Shown one piece after another: positions 1 to 6,594 of a stretch of DNA of 6,594 bases. This DNA is from Burkholderiaceae bacterium (lineage in GTDB: Bacteria; Pseudomonadota; Gammaproteobacteria; Burkholderiales; Burkholderiaceae_C): assembly GCA_025458585.1 (NCBI GenBank), contig JALOSD010000117.1, positions 1 to 6,594 of the forward strand, written 5' to 3'. The notes under the pieces are model-generated. The model ran no database searches, had not been told where the DNA came from, and was given only the letters and a program-made list of their open reading frames with translations. Numbering within the stretch: the first letter of the stretch is position 1; each line of letters begins with the position of its first letter. The translations under genes were made by a program, and so were the position numbers.

Positions 1-1759
1 GGTGTTGCGGCCACGCGGCGCGCACGGCGCGGAAGACCTCGAGCGGGTAGCGCAGGCGGTTGGCGAGCGAGCCGCCGTACTCGTCGTCGCGCCGGTTGGT
101 CAGCGGCGAGATGAAGCTCGACAGCAGGTAGCCGTGCGCGCAGTGCAGCTCGAGCCAGTCGGCGCCGGCCTCGGCGGCGCCTTCGGCGGCGCGCACGAAC
201 TCGCCCGTGACGCGGTCCATGTCGGCGCGCGCCATGCCGCGGCTGATCGCGCTCACGCCGTCGAGGTACTGCTGCGGCGACGCCGAGACGATGTCCCAGT
301 TGCCGCCGGCCAGCGGGTGGTCGGCGCCGGCGCCGTCCCACGGCGCGTTGGTCGAGCCTTTCGCGCCGCTGTGGCCGATCTGGATGCCGAACTTGGCGTC
401 GCTGTACGTATGGATGAAGTCGGCGATGCGCTTCCACGCGCGCACCTGCTCCCGCGTGTACAGCCCTGGGCAGCCGGGCGTGATGCGGCCCTCAGCGCTG
501 ACGCAGGTCATCTCGGCGAACACGAGGCCGGCACCGCCGAGCGCGCGCGCGCCCAGATGCATGAGGTGGAAGTCACCGGGCACGCCGTCGACCGCCGAGT
601 ACTGCGCCATCGGGCTGACGACGACGCGGTTCTTCAGCGTCACGCCGCGCACCGTGTAGGGCGTGAACATCGGCGGCGGCGGGCGCACGCCGTCGGGCAC
701 GTCGAGCCCGGCACCGCGCGCGAACCAGCGCTCGAAGCCCTCGAGCCAGCGCGCGTCGCGCAGGCGCAGGTTCTCGTGGCTGATGCGCTGGCTGCGCGTG
801 AGCATCGAGTACATGAACTGCTCGGGCGGCAGCGTGTCGGCGTAGCGGCGGCCGACGACCTCGAACCACTCCATCGCGTTCCACGCCGCGTTCTGCAGCC
901 GCAGCACGTCGACCTCGCGCAGCGCCTGGTAGCGCGCGAGCATCAGCACCACGCTCTGGCGCCCGTTGTGGAGCCACCAGCGCTCGCACTTGACGCGCTG
1001 GAAATTCAGCCACGCGCTGCCGCGCAGGTGGCGCGCGTTGCTCATCAGCCTTTCGCCCTGCAGGTTGTCGGCGAACAGCTTCTCGCAGAAGTCGATCGAC
1101 TGCTGCGGGTCGGCCTGGTCGAGCCCGTGCGCCTTCCAGACCTGCTCGGGGCACTCGACGATGAACGTGCTCGTCGTGTCGTCGAACTTGTAGATGTGGG
1201 CCTGGAACCAGCCGTGCTCGGTCTTCTCGAACAGGAACGTGAAGGCGTCGTACAGGCGCTTCGTGCCGAGCCAGATGTAGCGGTTCGGACGCGTCACGAT
1301 GTCGGGCTTGAAGACCTCGGCGTACTGCGTGCGCACCCTCGAGTTGATGCCGTCGCTGGCGACGACCAGATCGGCGTCGGGGAAGTCCTCGTCGCCGGCG
1401 ACGTCGGTCTCGAAGCGCAGCTCGACGCCGAGCGCCTCGCAGCGCGCCTGCAGGATGTTGAGCAGCATCTTGCGCCCGATGCCGACGAAGCCGTGGCCGC
1501 CGGAGCGGATCACGCGGCCCTTGAAGTGCAGCTCGATGTCGTCCCAGTGGTTGAACGCCTGCTGGATCTCGTGCGCCGTCTGCGGGTCCCACTGGCGCAT
1601 GTTGTCCATCGTCGCGTCGGAGAACACGACGCCCCAGCCGAAGGTGTCGTAGGGACGGTTGCGCTCGACGACGACGATCTCGTGCGCCGGGTGGCGCATC
1701 TTCATCAGCAGGCCGAAGTACAGGCCCGCGGGGCCGCCGCCGATGCAGACGATCTTCAT
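1..1759 (-). CDS. FAD monooxygenase-OYE fusion, salicylyl-CoA 5-hydroxylase / 2-aminobenzoyl-CoA monooxygenase-reductase type (3' end outside window; GD motif missing)
   Basis: An uninterrupted minus-strand frame runs from ATG at 1759 to the window edge (586 codons, no stop). AGGAG lies 6 nt before the ATG. The N-terminal half is a class A flavin monooxygenase: GGGPAGL at residues 7-13 (dinucleotide fold), acidic E32 at the end of strand 2, FGWGVVFSDAT at 40-50, and the DG motif in LVVASDGINSRVR (131-143). From about residue 360 an Old Yellow Enzyme-like FMN domain begins (MFTPYTVRG at 364; QIGHSG; LHCAHGYLLSSFISPLTNRR; YGGS at 561-564). This architecture is known for enzymes that hydroxylate or reduce aromatic CoA thioesters in the cytoplasm (salicylyl-CoA to gentisyl-CoA, or dearomatisation of 2-aminobenzoyl-CoA); which substrate applies cannot be read here. 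The conserved GD segment that should follow VVLM (residue 273) is absent and the frame resumes at LARYQALREVDVLR, so the monooxygenase half may be inactive. The neighbouring flagellar genes are functionally unrelated. Confidence 0.85.
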   Translation of the reverse strand, partial: MKIVCIGGGPAGLYFGLLMKMRHPAHEIVVVERNRPYDTFGWGVVFSDATMDNMRQWDPQTAHEIQQAFNHWDDIELHFKGRVIRSGGHGFVGIGRKMLLNILQARCEALGVELRFETDVAGDEDFPDADLVVASDGINSRVRTQYAEVFKPDIVTRPNRYIWLGTKRLYDAFTFLFEKTEHGWFQAHIYKFDDTTSTFIVECPEQVWKAHGLDQADPQQSIDFCEKLFADNLQGERLMSNARHLRGSAWLNFQRVKCERWWLHNGRQSVVLMLARYQALREVDVLRLQNAAWNAMEWFEVVGRRYADTLPPEQFMYSMLTRSQRISHENLRLRDARWLEGFERWFARGAGLDVPDGVRPPPPMFTPYTVRGVTLKNRVVVSPMAQYSAVDGVPGDFHLMHLGARALGGAGLVFAEMTCVSAEGRITPGCPGLYTREQVRAWKRIADFIHTYSDAKFGIQIGHSGAKGSTNAPWDGAGADHPLAGGNWDIVSASPQQYLDGVSAISRGMARADMDRVTGEFVRAAEGAAEAGADWLELHCAHGYLLSSFISPLTNRRDDEYGGSLANRLRYPLEVFRAVRAAWPQH

Positions 1760-1800
1760 GCCGGTCTCCTGCGCGCCCGGTGCGCCGACGGCCCACCGAA

Positions 1801-1824
1801 ATACTTTAGTTGTCAATATTTTAG
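1801..1824. repeat. Imperfect 9-bp direct repeat in an AT-rich island, candidate operator
   Basis: ATACTTTAG (1801-1809) and ATATTTTAG (1816-1824) differ at one position and start 15 bp apart. Between and overlapping them lies the near-palindrome TTGTCAA (1810-1816). The island is strikingly AT-rich against its surroundings and sits just upstream of the flavoenzyme gene, overlapping the candidate -10 element and start of transcription. This would suit a repressor site, for example of a MarR- or TetR-type regulator as is common for aromatic-CoA catabolic genes. No regulator gene is visible in the window, so the operator role is inference. Confidence 0.35.
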
Positions 1825-1845
1825 CTTGCTGCAGAATTCCGGCAA
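1818..1845 (-). promoter_or_regulatory. Candidate sigma-70 promoter of the flavoenzyme gene
   Basis: Read on the minus strand, TTGCCG (1845-1840) is followed after 16 bp by TAAAAT (1823-1818), matching the -35 and -10 consensus at 4/6 and 5/6. Transcription would start near 1811, giving a leader of about 50 nt before the ATG at 1759. A perfect TTGACA (1816-1811) is also present, but no acceptable -10 lies 16-18 bp beyond it. The flagellar terminator just upstream makes a separate promoter here likely. Confidence 0.45.
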
Positions 1846-1857
1846 GACCCGGACACG

Positions 1858-1880
1858 AAAAAGGCGCCCCGCGGGGCGCC
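1858..1880 (-). terminator. Rho-independent terminator of the flgBCDEF operon
   Basis: On the minus strand a perfect 18-bp GC palindrome (1880-1863, GGCGCCCC-GC-GGGGCGCC) is followed directly by five T (1862-1858). It begins 23 nt after the flgF stop codon. The T-run exists only in the minus direction, so it terminates transcription coming from flgF and not the other way. It cleanly separates the flagellar operon from the flavoenzyme gene. Confidence 0.88.
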
Positions 1881-1903
1881 TCGGCGCGCGGCGTCGTCGG
1901 CGA

Positions 1904-2635
1904 TCACATGCCGTTGGGCGTCAGCAGCCGCATCGCCTGCTGCTCCTGGCGCTCGGCGGTCTGCAGCATCTTCATCTGCTGCTCGAACTGGCGCGCGGCG
2001 GTGATCATCGCGACCATCGTCTCGACGGCGCTGACGTTGCTGCCTTCGAGCGCGCCGCTCTGCACCTGCGCGTCGGCGCTCGCCGGCAGCTCGCCGCCGG
2101 CGGCGCGGAACAGGCCGTCGGCGCCGCGCTCGAGCGCGCCGTCAGGCACCACGAGCTTCAGGCGCCCCACCGTCGTGCTCGTGCCGTCGTCGACGCTCGC
2201 GCTCACGGTGCCGTCGGCGGCGACCGACACCTGCGTGCCGGGCGGCACCGTGATCGGCCCGCCGTCGCCGAGCACCGCGAGGCCACTGCGCGTGACCAGG
2301 TTGCCTTCGGCGTCGAGGTCGAGCGAGCCGGCGCGCGTGTAGGCCTCGGTGCCGTCGAGCGCCTGCACCGCCAGCCACGCTGCGCCCTTCAGCGCCACGT
2401 CGAGCGGCCGCCCGGTGGGCTGCACCGTGCCGGGGGTCGCGTCGTAGCCGATCGTGGTCTCGAGCGCGTAGACGCGCGTCGACGCGCCGTCGCCGCGTAC
2501 CGGCACGGCGCGGAACGCCGCCAGCTCGGCGCGAAAGCCGTGCGTCGACGCGTTCGCGAGGTTGTTCGACAGCACCTCCTGGCGCTGCATCGACGCCTTC
2601 GCGCCCGACATCGCGAGGTAGATCAGCCGGTCCAT
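1904..2635 (-). CDS. flgF: Flagellar basal-body rod protein FlgF
   Basis: This 243-residue proximal rod subunit has the usual family length. The N-terminus MDRLIYLAMSGAK, followed by LSNNLANASTHGFRAELAAF (residues 23-42), is the rod/hook D0 helix signature. The middle has GRPLDVALKGAAWLAVQ and EAYTRAGSLDLDAEGNLV, typical of FlgF/FlgG. The C-terminal helix starts LEGSNVSAVETMVAMITAAR at residue 196. The protein is exported by the flagellar type III system and assembles in the periplasmic rod between FlgC and FlgG. The start is supported by GAGG 5 nt upstream. It lies 40 nt after flgE and is the last gene of the operon; the terminator follows at once, and flgG, its usual downstream neighbour, is absent. 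FlgG is the main alternative, but the N-terminus and length favour FlgF. Confidence 0.95.
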   Translation of the reverse strand: MDRLIYLAMSGAKASMQRQEVLSNNLANASTHGFRAELAAFRAVPVRGDGASTRVYALETTIGYDATPGTVQPTGRPLDVALKGAAWLAVQALDGTEAYTRAGSLDLDAEGNLVTRSGLAVLGDGGPITVPPGTQVSVAADGTVSASVDDGTSTTVGRLKLVVPDGALERGADGLFRAAGGELPASADAQVQSGALEGSNVSAVETMVAMITAARQFEQQMKMLQTAERQEQQAMRLLTPNGM

Positions 2636-2675
2636 CGCCGCCTCAGGGTTCGCCTGCCGTCGTCAGCGCCGCGGC

Positions 2676-3923
2676 TCAGCGCAGGTTCAGCAGCGACTGC
2701 ATCGCCTGGTCGGTCGTCTTGATCGTCTGCGCGTTGGCCTGGTACATGCGCTGCGCGGTGATCATGTTGACGAGCTCGGCCGTGATGTCGACGTTGCTCT
2801 CCTCGAGCGCGCCGGCCTGCAGCACGCCCATGTTGCCCTCGCCGGGCACGCCGACGATCGGGTCGCCCGAGGAGAAGCTGCGCGCCCACACGCCGCCGCC
2901 CTGCGGCTGTAGCCCCTGCGGATTGCGGAACGTCGCGAGCTCGATCTGGCCGGCCGGCTTGGTCTGGCCGTTGCTGTAGCGCGCCATCACGATGCCGTTG
3001 GCCTCGATCGTGATGCCCGAGAGCTGGCCGGCGGCGTAGCCGTCCTGCGCCATGTCGGTGACGCCGAACGGCGCGCCGAACTGCGTGGCGCCGCGCAGGT
3101 CGAGCGCGATGTTCATCGGCACCGTCAGCGCGCCGGCGCTGTTCGTCGTCGCGCCGATGGCGAGCGTGGGCGGATTCGGATTCACGGTCACCGTGCTGCC
3201 CGTGGGGTCGAAGGCGAGCGTGGCCACCGGCGTCGCCGGGTCGCCGCCGACCGGCTGGCCGTTGGCGGTCACGAACACGTTCCAGCCGTCGTTGCCGGAC
3301 TTCTGGAAGTAGTAGGTCAGCGCGACGTCCTGGCCCTTGGCGTCGTAGACGGTCACCGAGGTCGCGTTGTTGTACGTCTTCGGGTCGGCGAAGTCGATCG
3401 CCGGCGCGGTGGCGACCGGGCCCGAGCGCGAGTCGAGGTTGAGCTCGATCGCCACCTTGGAGGTGACCTGCGGATCGATGCCCGCGGTCGGCAGCTTCAG
3501 CGGCCCCGCCTGCCCGGGCTGGATCGTGCCGGTGCCGTCGGCCGGGAAGCCCATCAGCCGCAGCCCCTCGTTGTTGACAACGAAGCCGTTGCGGTCGATC
3601 TTGAACTGTCCGTTGCGTGAGTACAGCGTCGGGTTGACGCCGTCGGTGACCTGGAAGAAGCCCGGACCGTTGATCGCCAGGTCCATCGAGTTCGCGGTCA
3701 CGCTGATGTTGCCCTGCGTGAACTGCTGGGCCACCGCGGCGAGGTTGACGCCGATGCCGACCGTGTTGCCGCCGGCGCCGTTCAGCGCCGCGGCGTACAT
3801 GTCGGAGAACTCGGCGCGCGACGTCTTGTAGCCGAACGTGTTGGCGTTCGCGATGTTGTTGCCGATGATCTCGAGGCTCTTGCTCGTCGCGTTCAGGCCC
3901 GACAGGCCTTGCTGGAGTGCCAT
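2676..3923 (-). CDS. flgE: Flagellar hook protein FlgE
   Basis: A 415-residue hook subunit, within the normal family range of about 400-420. The N-terminal D0 region reads LQQGLSGLNATSKSLEIIG then NNIANANTFGYK (to residue 33), and the C-terminal D0 helix starts EESNVDITAELVNMITAQRM at residue 374 and runs to the end. Between them lie hook core features such as SMDLAINGPGFFQV, YSRNGQFKIDRNGFVVN and a variable surface domain. FlgE polymerises under the FlgD cap to form the universal joint that links rod and filament. The start codon has an excellent ribosome binding site (AAGGA, 6 nt spacing), stronger than those of its neighbours, which fits the high subunit number needed. It follows flgD after a 57-nt gap and precedes flgF by 40 nt. 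Confidence 0.97.
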   Translation of the reverse strand: MALQQGLSGLNATSKSLEIIGNNIANANTFGYKTSRAEFSDMYAAALNGAGGNTVGIGVNLAAVAQQFTQGNISVTANSMDLAINGPGFFQVTDGVNPTLYSRNGQFKIDRNGFVVNNEGLRLMGFPADGTGTIQPGQAGPLKLPTAGIDPQVTSKVAIELNLDSRSGPVATAPAIDFADPKTYNNATSVTVYDAKGQDVALTYYFQKSGNDGWNVFVTANGQPVGGDPATPVATLAFDPTGSTVTVNPNPPTLAIGATTNSAGALTVPMNIALDLRGATQFGAPFGVTDMAQDGYAAGQLSGITIEANGIVMARYSNGQTKPAGQIELATFRNPQGLQPQGGGVWARSFSSGDPIVGVPGEGNMGVLQAGALEESNVDITAELVNMITAQRMYQANAQTIKTTDQAMQSLLNLR

Positions 3924-3980
3924 GGAACGTCCTTTCCGGGGTGGAGGCGCGGGGCCGGGAGACCGCCGTCGCGGGTCGGG

Positions 3981-4625
3981 TCAGTTGAAGGCCTTGACGG
4001 CGGCGTAGGGCACGCTGCCGGCGTGGCGCAGTTCGAGCGTCAGCGTGTCGCCGGCGCTGACGGCGTCGACGCGGTCGCGCATCAGCGGCGTGGCGGCCAC
4101 CGCGGTGGCGCCGCTGTTGGCCACGACGCGGAAGCGCTCGCCGAGCGTCGCGTCGACGCCGGCCGCGGGCACCCACTCGAAGCCGTGGCGGCCGCCGCCC
4201 TGCGCACCGAGGTCGATCGTGTCGATCACGACGCCGGCGCGGCTGAGGACCTCGACCTGCACGCCGTCGGCCGGTGACGCGAGGTCGAAGCCACCCTGCA
4301 TCAGCCCCTCGTCGTTGGCCGAGAGCACGTTGCCCTCGACGACGACGTCGCGCCCGACGAGCGAGGCGCCTTGCAGCGCCTGCAGCTGCGCGAAGTGGCC
4401 CGACAGCGACTCGACCGTCGTGTTCAGCCGCTCGATGCCCGAGACGGTCTGGATCTGCGCCATCTGGCTCGTCACCTGCGCGTTGTCGAGCGGGTTCAGC
4501 GGGTCCTGGTTCTTCATCTGCGCGACGAGCAGCTTCAGGAACCGGTCCTGCGCGTCGGCGTCCTGGCGCGACGCCGTCGTGCCGGCGGTGCCGGCGCGCG
4601 ACGCGGCGTCGATCGGGCTCAGCAT
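3981..4625 (-). CDS. flgD: Flagellar hook assembly (cap) protein FlgD
   Basis: A 214-residue hook-capping protein. The family hallmark is clear at residues 27-64: DRFLKLLVAQMKNQDPLNPL then DNAQVTSQMAQIQTVSGI. FlgD forms the transient cap that lets FlgE polymerise and is later replaced by FlgK. The C-terminal domain carries FEW at a place where family members usually show a W-D-G turn; here it reads FEWVPAAGVDATLGERFRVV, so that loop is diverged. The ATG lies 1 nt beyond the flgC stop codon (TGA-G-ATG) and no strong Shine-Dalgarno is seen, so translation is probably coupled to flgC. The protein ends VPYAAVKAFN, a normal-looking FlgD end. Confidence 0.95.
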   Translation of the reverse strand: MLSPIDAASRAGTAGTTASRQDADAQDRFLKLLVAQMKNQDPLNPLDNAQVTSQMAQIQTVSGIERLNTTVESLSGHFAQLQALQGASLVGRDVVVEGNVLSANDEGLMQGGFDLASPADGVQVEVLSRAGVVIDTIDLGAQGGGRHGFEWVPAAGVDATLGERFRVVANSGATAVAATPLMRDRVDAVSAGDTLTLELRHAGSVPYAAVKAFN

Positions 4626-4626
4626 C

Positions 4627-5031
4627 TCACTGGCCCATCTGCAGCGTGCGCGTGAGCAGCTGCTTCGTCGTGTTCATCACCTCGACGTTGTTCTGGTACG
4701 AACGCGACGCCGAGATCATGTCGACCATCTCCTGCACCGCGTTGACGTTGCTGAACGTCACGTAGCCCTCGGCGTCGGCCGCGGGGTGCTTCGGGTCGTG
4801 CACGCGCCGGCCGGGCGCGTCGTCCTCGCGCACCGTCGCCACGCGCACGCCGGCGGCGCCGGCGTCGCTGAACAGGTGTGTCTGGAACGTGACCTGGCGC
4901 GCCTTGTACGCCTGGCCGTCCGGCCCGGCGACGGTGTCGGCGTTCGCGAGGTTCGACGCGACGACGTTCAGGCGCTGGCTCTGCGCGCTGACCGCGCTGC
5001 CGGCGACGTGAAAGATGTTCATCAGGCTCAT
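4627..5031 (-). CDS. flgC: Flagellar basal-body rod protein FlgC
   Basis: A 134-residue proximal rod subunit of standard length. The N-terminus MSLMNIFHVAGSAVSAQSQR is followed by LNVVASNLANADT (residues 21-33), the rod D0 motif. The C-terminal helix starts NVNAVQEMVDMISASRSYQN at residue 95 and runs to the end. FlgC is secreted by the flagellar type III apparatus and stacks on FlgB in the rod. The start at 5031 has GGAG 5 nt upstream; a second in-frame ATG at 5022 (MNIFHV) is possible but lacks this site. It begins 20 nt after the flgB stop and ends 1 nt before flgD. Confidence 0.96.
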   Translation of the reverse strand: MSLMNIFHVAGSAVSAQSQRLNVVASNLANADTVAGPDGQAYKARQVTFQTHLFSDAGAAGVRVATVREDDAPGRRVHDPKHPAADAEGYVTFSNVNAVQEMVDMISASRSYQNNVEVMNTTKQLLTRTLQMGQ

Positions 5032-5051
5032 CGCAGCTCCTCAGCCGGTGC

Positions 5052-5462
5052 TCACTGGCTCTGGCCCTTGATCGCGTCGAGCATCGTGCGCACGCTGCCG
5101 TTGATGAAGCGCAGCGCGGCTTCGTACTTGACGCTGTTGTCGGCGAACGAGGCGCGTTCGCGGTCCATGTCGACGGTGTTGCCGTCGAGGCTGGTCTGGC
5201 TCGGTGCGGCGTAGCGCAGCCGCAGGTCGGCCTGCAGCGCCGCCGGCAGCGCCTGGTGGCGCGGCGAGGTGCGCAGCACCTGCGGCGCCGCGGCCGCGGC
5301 GCCGGCGGCTTCGCGCAGCGCCTGCGCGAAGTCCATCTCGCGCGCCTGGTAGCCCGGGGTGTCGGCGTTGGCGATGTTGCTCGCGATCACGCGCTGGCGC
5401 TCCGAGCGCAGCAGCAGCGCCTGCGACTGGAAGTCGATGGTCTGGCCGAGGCGGGTGAACAT
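5052..5462 (-). CDS. flgB: Flagellar basal-body rod protein FlgB
   Basis: A 136-residue rod subunit, first gene of the minus-strand operon. MFTRLGQTIDFQSQALLLRS then ERQRVIASNIANADTPGYQA (residues 21-40) and REMDFAQAL match the FlgB N-terminus closely. The C-terminus YEAALRFINGSVRTMLDAIK is also typical. FlgB is the innermost rod protein, joining the export gate/FliE end to FlgC. The start at 5462 is chosen by homology, because family members begin M-hydrophobic-x-K/R-L. No good Shine-Dalgarno precedes it. An in-frame ATG at 5495 would add 11 residues (MDRTASPLPPS) and has GAAGG 11 nt upstream, so that start remains possible. The frame stays open further upstream, but the extension into the flgA region is not protein-like. 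Confidence 0.93.
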   Translation of the reverse strand: MFTRLGQTIDFQSQALLLRSERQRVIASNIANADTPGYQAREMDFAQALREAAGAAAAAPQVLRTSPRHQALPAALQADLRLRYAAPSQTSLDGNTVDMDRERASFADNSVKYEAALRFINGSVRTMLDAIKGQSQ

Positions 5463-5593
5463 GGAGGGCGGCAGGGGTGATGCGGTGCGGTCCATTCTCG
5501 GCAGCGCCTTCGCCGCGAAGACCCCGATAAGCCAGCCTGCGGCGGCGCATTTCGCACCTTGCCGACGCGGTCGCGCAGTCAACATCGGCAGGC
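5463..5593. promoter_or_regulatory. Divergent flgB/flgA control region
   Basis: These 131 bp separate the two divergent flagellar operons and must hold promoters for at least flgB and flgA. CCCGATAA (5523-5530, plus strand) matches the sigma-28 -10 consensus GCCGATAA at 7/8, but the expected -35 position reads GCGCCTTC, a poor match. TTGACT (5582-5577, minus strand) resembles a sigma-70 -35 without a good -10. I see no convincing FlhDC box or sigma-54 (GG-N10-GC) element. Which class of promoter works here cannot be decided by eye. Confidence 0.4.
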
Positions 5594-6406
<813 letters not shown>

Positions 6407-6424
6407 AACGCTCATGTTGAATCG

Positions 6425-6440
6425 GTCGGCCCCTGCCGAC
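6425..6440 (+). other. Hairpin in the flgM leader
   Basis: GTCGGC (6425-6430) and GCCGAC (6435-6440) form a perfect 6-bp stem with a 4-nt loop in the presumed flgM 5' leader. The stem ends 3 nt before the ribosome binding site GGGAG (6444-6448). No T-run follows, so it is not a terminator. It may affect leader stability or ribosome access. Confidence 0.35.
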
Positions 6441-6454
6441 GATGGGAGCCCATG

Positions 6455-6594
6455 ATGAAAGTTGGCCCGCTCGAGCCCCGCATCCCGACCGCCGCCGGCG
6501 GCGGCGAACGTCCGGCGGCGGCGCCCTCTGCGGCGACGGCGCAGGAGCCCAGCGCGAAGGTCGAGCTCTCGGCCGCCGCGGCGCTGCGCGTCAG
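6455..6594 (+). CDS. flgM: Negative regulator of flagellin synthesis FlgM (anti-sigma-28), 3' end outside window
   Basis: The first 46 codons read MKVGPLEPR, then an alanine/proline-rich linker, then EPSAKVELSAAAALRV. MK-(I/V)-G-PL at the start and the later KVELS segment are typical of betaproteobacterial FlgM, a small, largely disordered protein of about 100 residues. FlgM holds FliA (sigma-28) inactive in the cytoplasm until it is exported through the completed hook-basal body. There are two tandem ATG codons (6452 and 6455). The second is chosen because GGGAG (6444-6448) then has 6 nt spacing and the product begins MKVG as in relatives. It is driven by the FliA-type promoter upstream and probably also by read-through from flgA. 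The FliA-binding C-terminal half is not in the window; flgN is the usual next gene. Confidence 0.88.
   Translation, partial: MKVGPLEPRIPTAAGGGERPAAAPSAATAQEPSAKVELSAAAALRV

Noticed and set aside
1788..1816. A perfect TTGACA (minus strand, 1816-1811) as the -35 of the flavoenzyme gene
   Set aside because: At 16-18 bp downstream the sequence is GC-rich (around GGCCGT) with no -10 resemblance; the TTGCCG/TAAAAT pair fits better.
2..2722. A 906-codon open frame on the plus strand
   Set aside because: It lies antisense to the flavoenzyme and flgF, its product is a low-complexity arginine/alanine/valine-rich string with no motif, and long antisense frames are expected at this GC content.
2623..4176. 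A 517-codon minus-strand frame overlapping flgE and part of flgD
   Set aside because: It is an out-of-frame shadow of flgE: arginine-rich, without domain signatures, while the flgE frame is unmistakable.

Overview
The window comes from a very GC-rich (around 70% by eye) Gram-negative bacterium. The FlgA/FlgB/FlgC/FlgD/FlgE/FlgF proteins, the divergent flgA-flgB layout, the flgA-flgM order and a CoA-linked aromatic monooxygenase/reductase fit a betaproteobacterium of the order Burkholderiales, perhaps the Rubrivivax/Leptothrix lineage. The order-level placement is an inference from gene content and composition; the genus-level guess is weak.

Layout. Positions 1-1759 (minus strand) hold the first 586 codons of a large two-domain flavoenzyme. 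It has an FAD monooxygenase domain fused to an Old Yellow Enzyme (OYE)-type domain, as in salicylyl-CoA 5-hydroxylase and 2-aminobenzoyl-CoA monooxygenase/reductase. Its 3' end lies outside the window. Positions 1760-1903 are a short, partly AT-rich intergenic region. It holds a candidate promoter/operator for the flavoenzyme and a strong rho-independent terminator for the flagellar operon. Positions 1904-5462 (minus strand) are a compact flagellar operon transcribed flgB-flgC-flgD-flgE-flgF. Positions 5463-5593 are the divergent control region. Positions 5594-6594 (plus strand) carry flgA, then a sigma-28-type promoter and the first 46 codons of flgM.

How the genes work together. FlgB, FlgC and FlgF are rod subunits of the flagellar basal body, FlgD is the hook cap, FlgE is the hook subunit, FlgA is the periplasmic chaperone for P-ring assembly, and FlgM is the anti-sigma-28 factor that delays late flagellar genes until the hook is finished. 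The rod/hook operon and the flgA-flgM operon diverge from a shared intergenic region. The FliA-type promoter in front of flgM fits the known feedback circuit.

Points that stand out: (1) the flavoenzyme appears to have lost, in frame, the conserved second FAD-binding (GD) segment of its monooxygenase domain; (2) the flagellar operon stops after flgF with a terminator instead of continuing into flgG-flgL, and an aromatic-degradation gene follows; (3) the C-terminus of FlgA is atypical, and its reading frame runs through the flgM promoter. I see no RNA genes, CRISPR array, insertion sequence or clearly novel multi-gene system.
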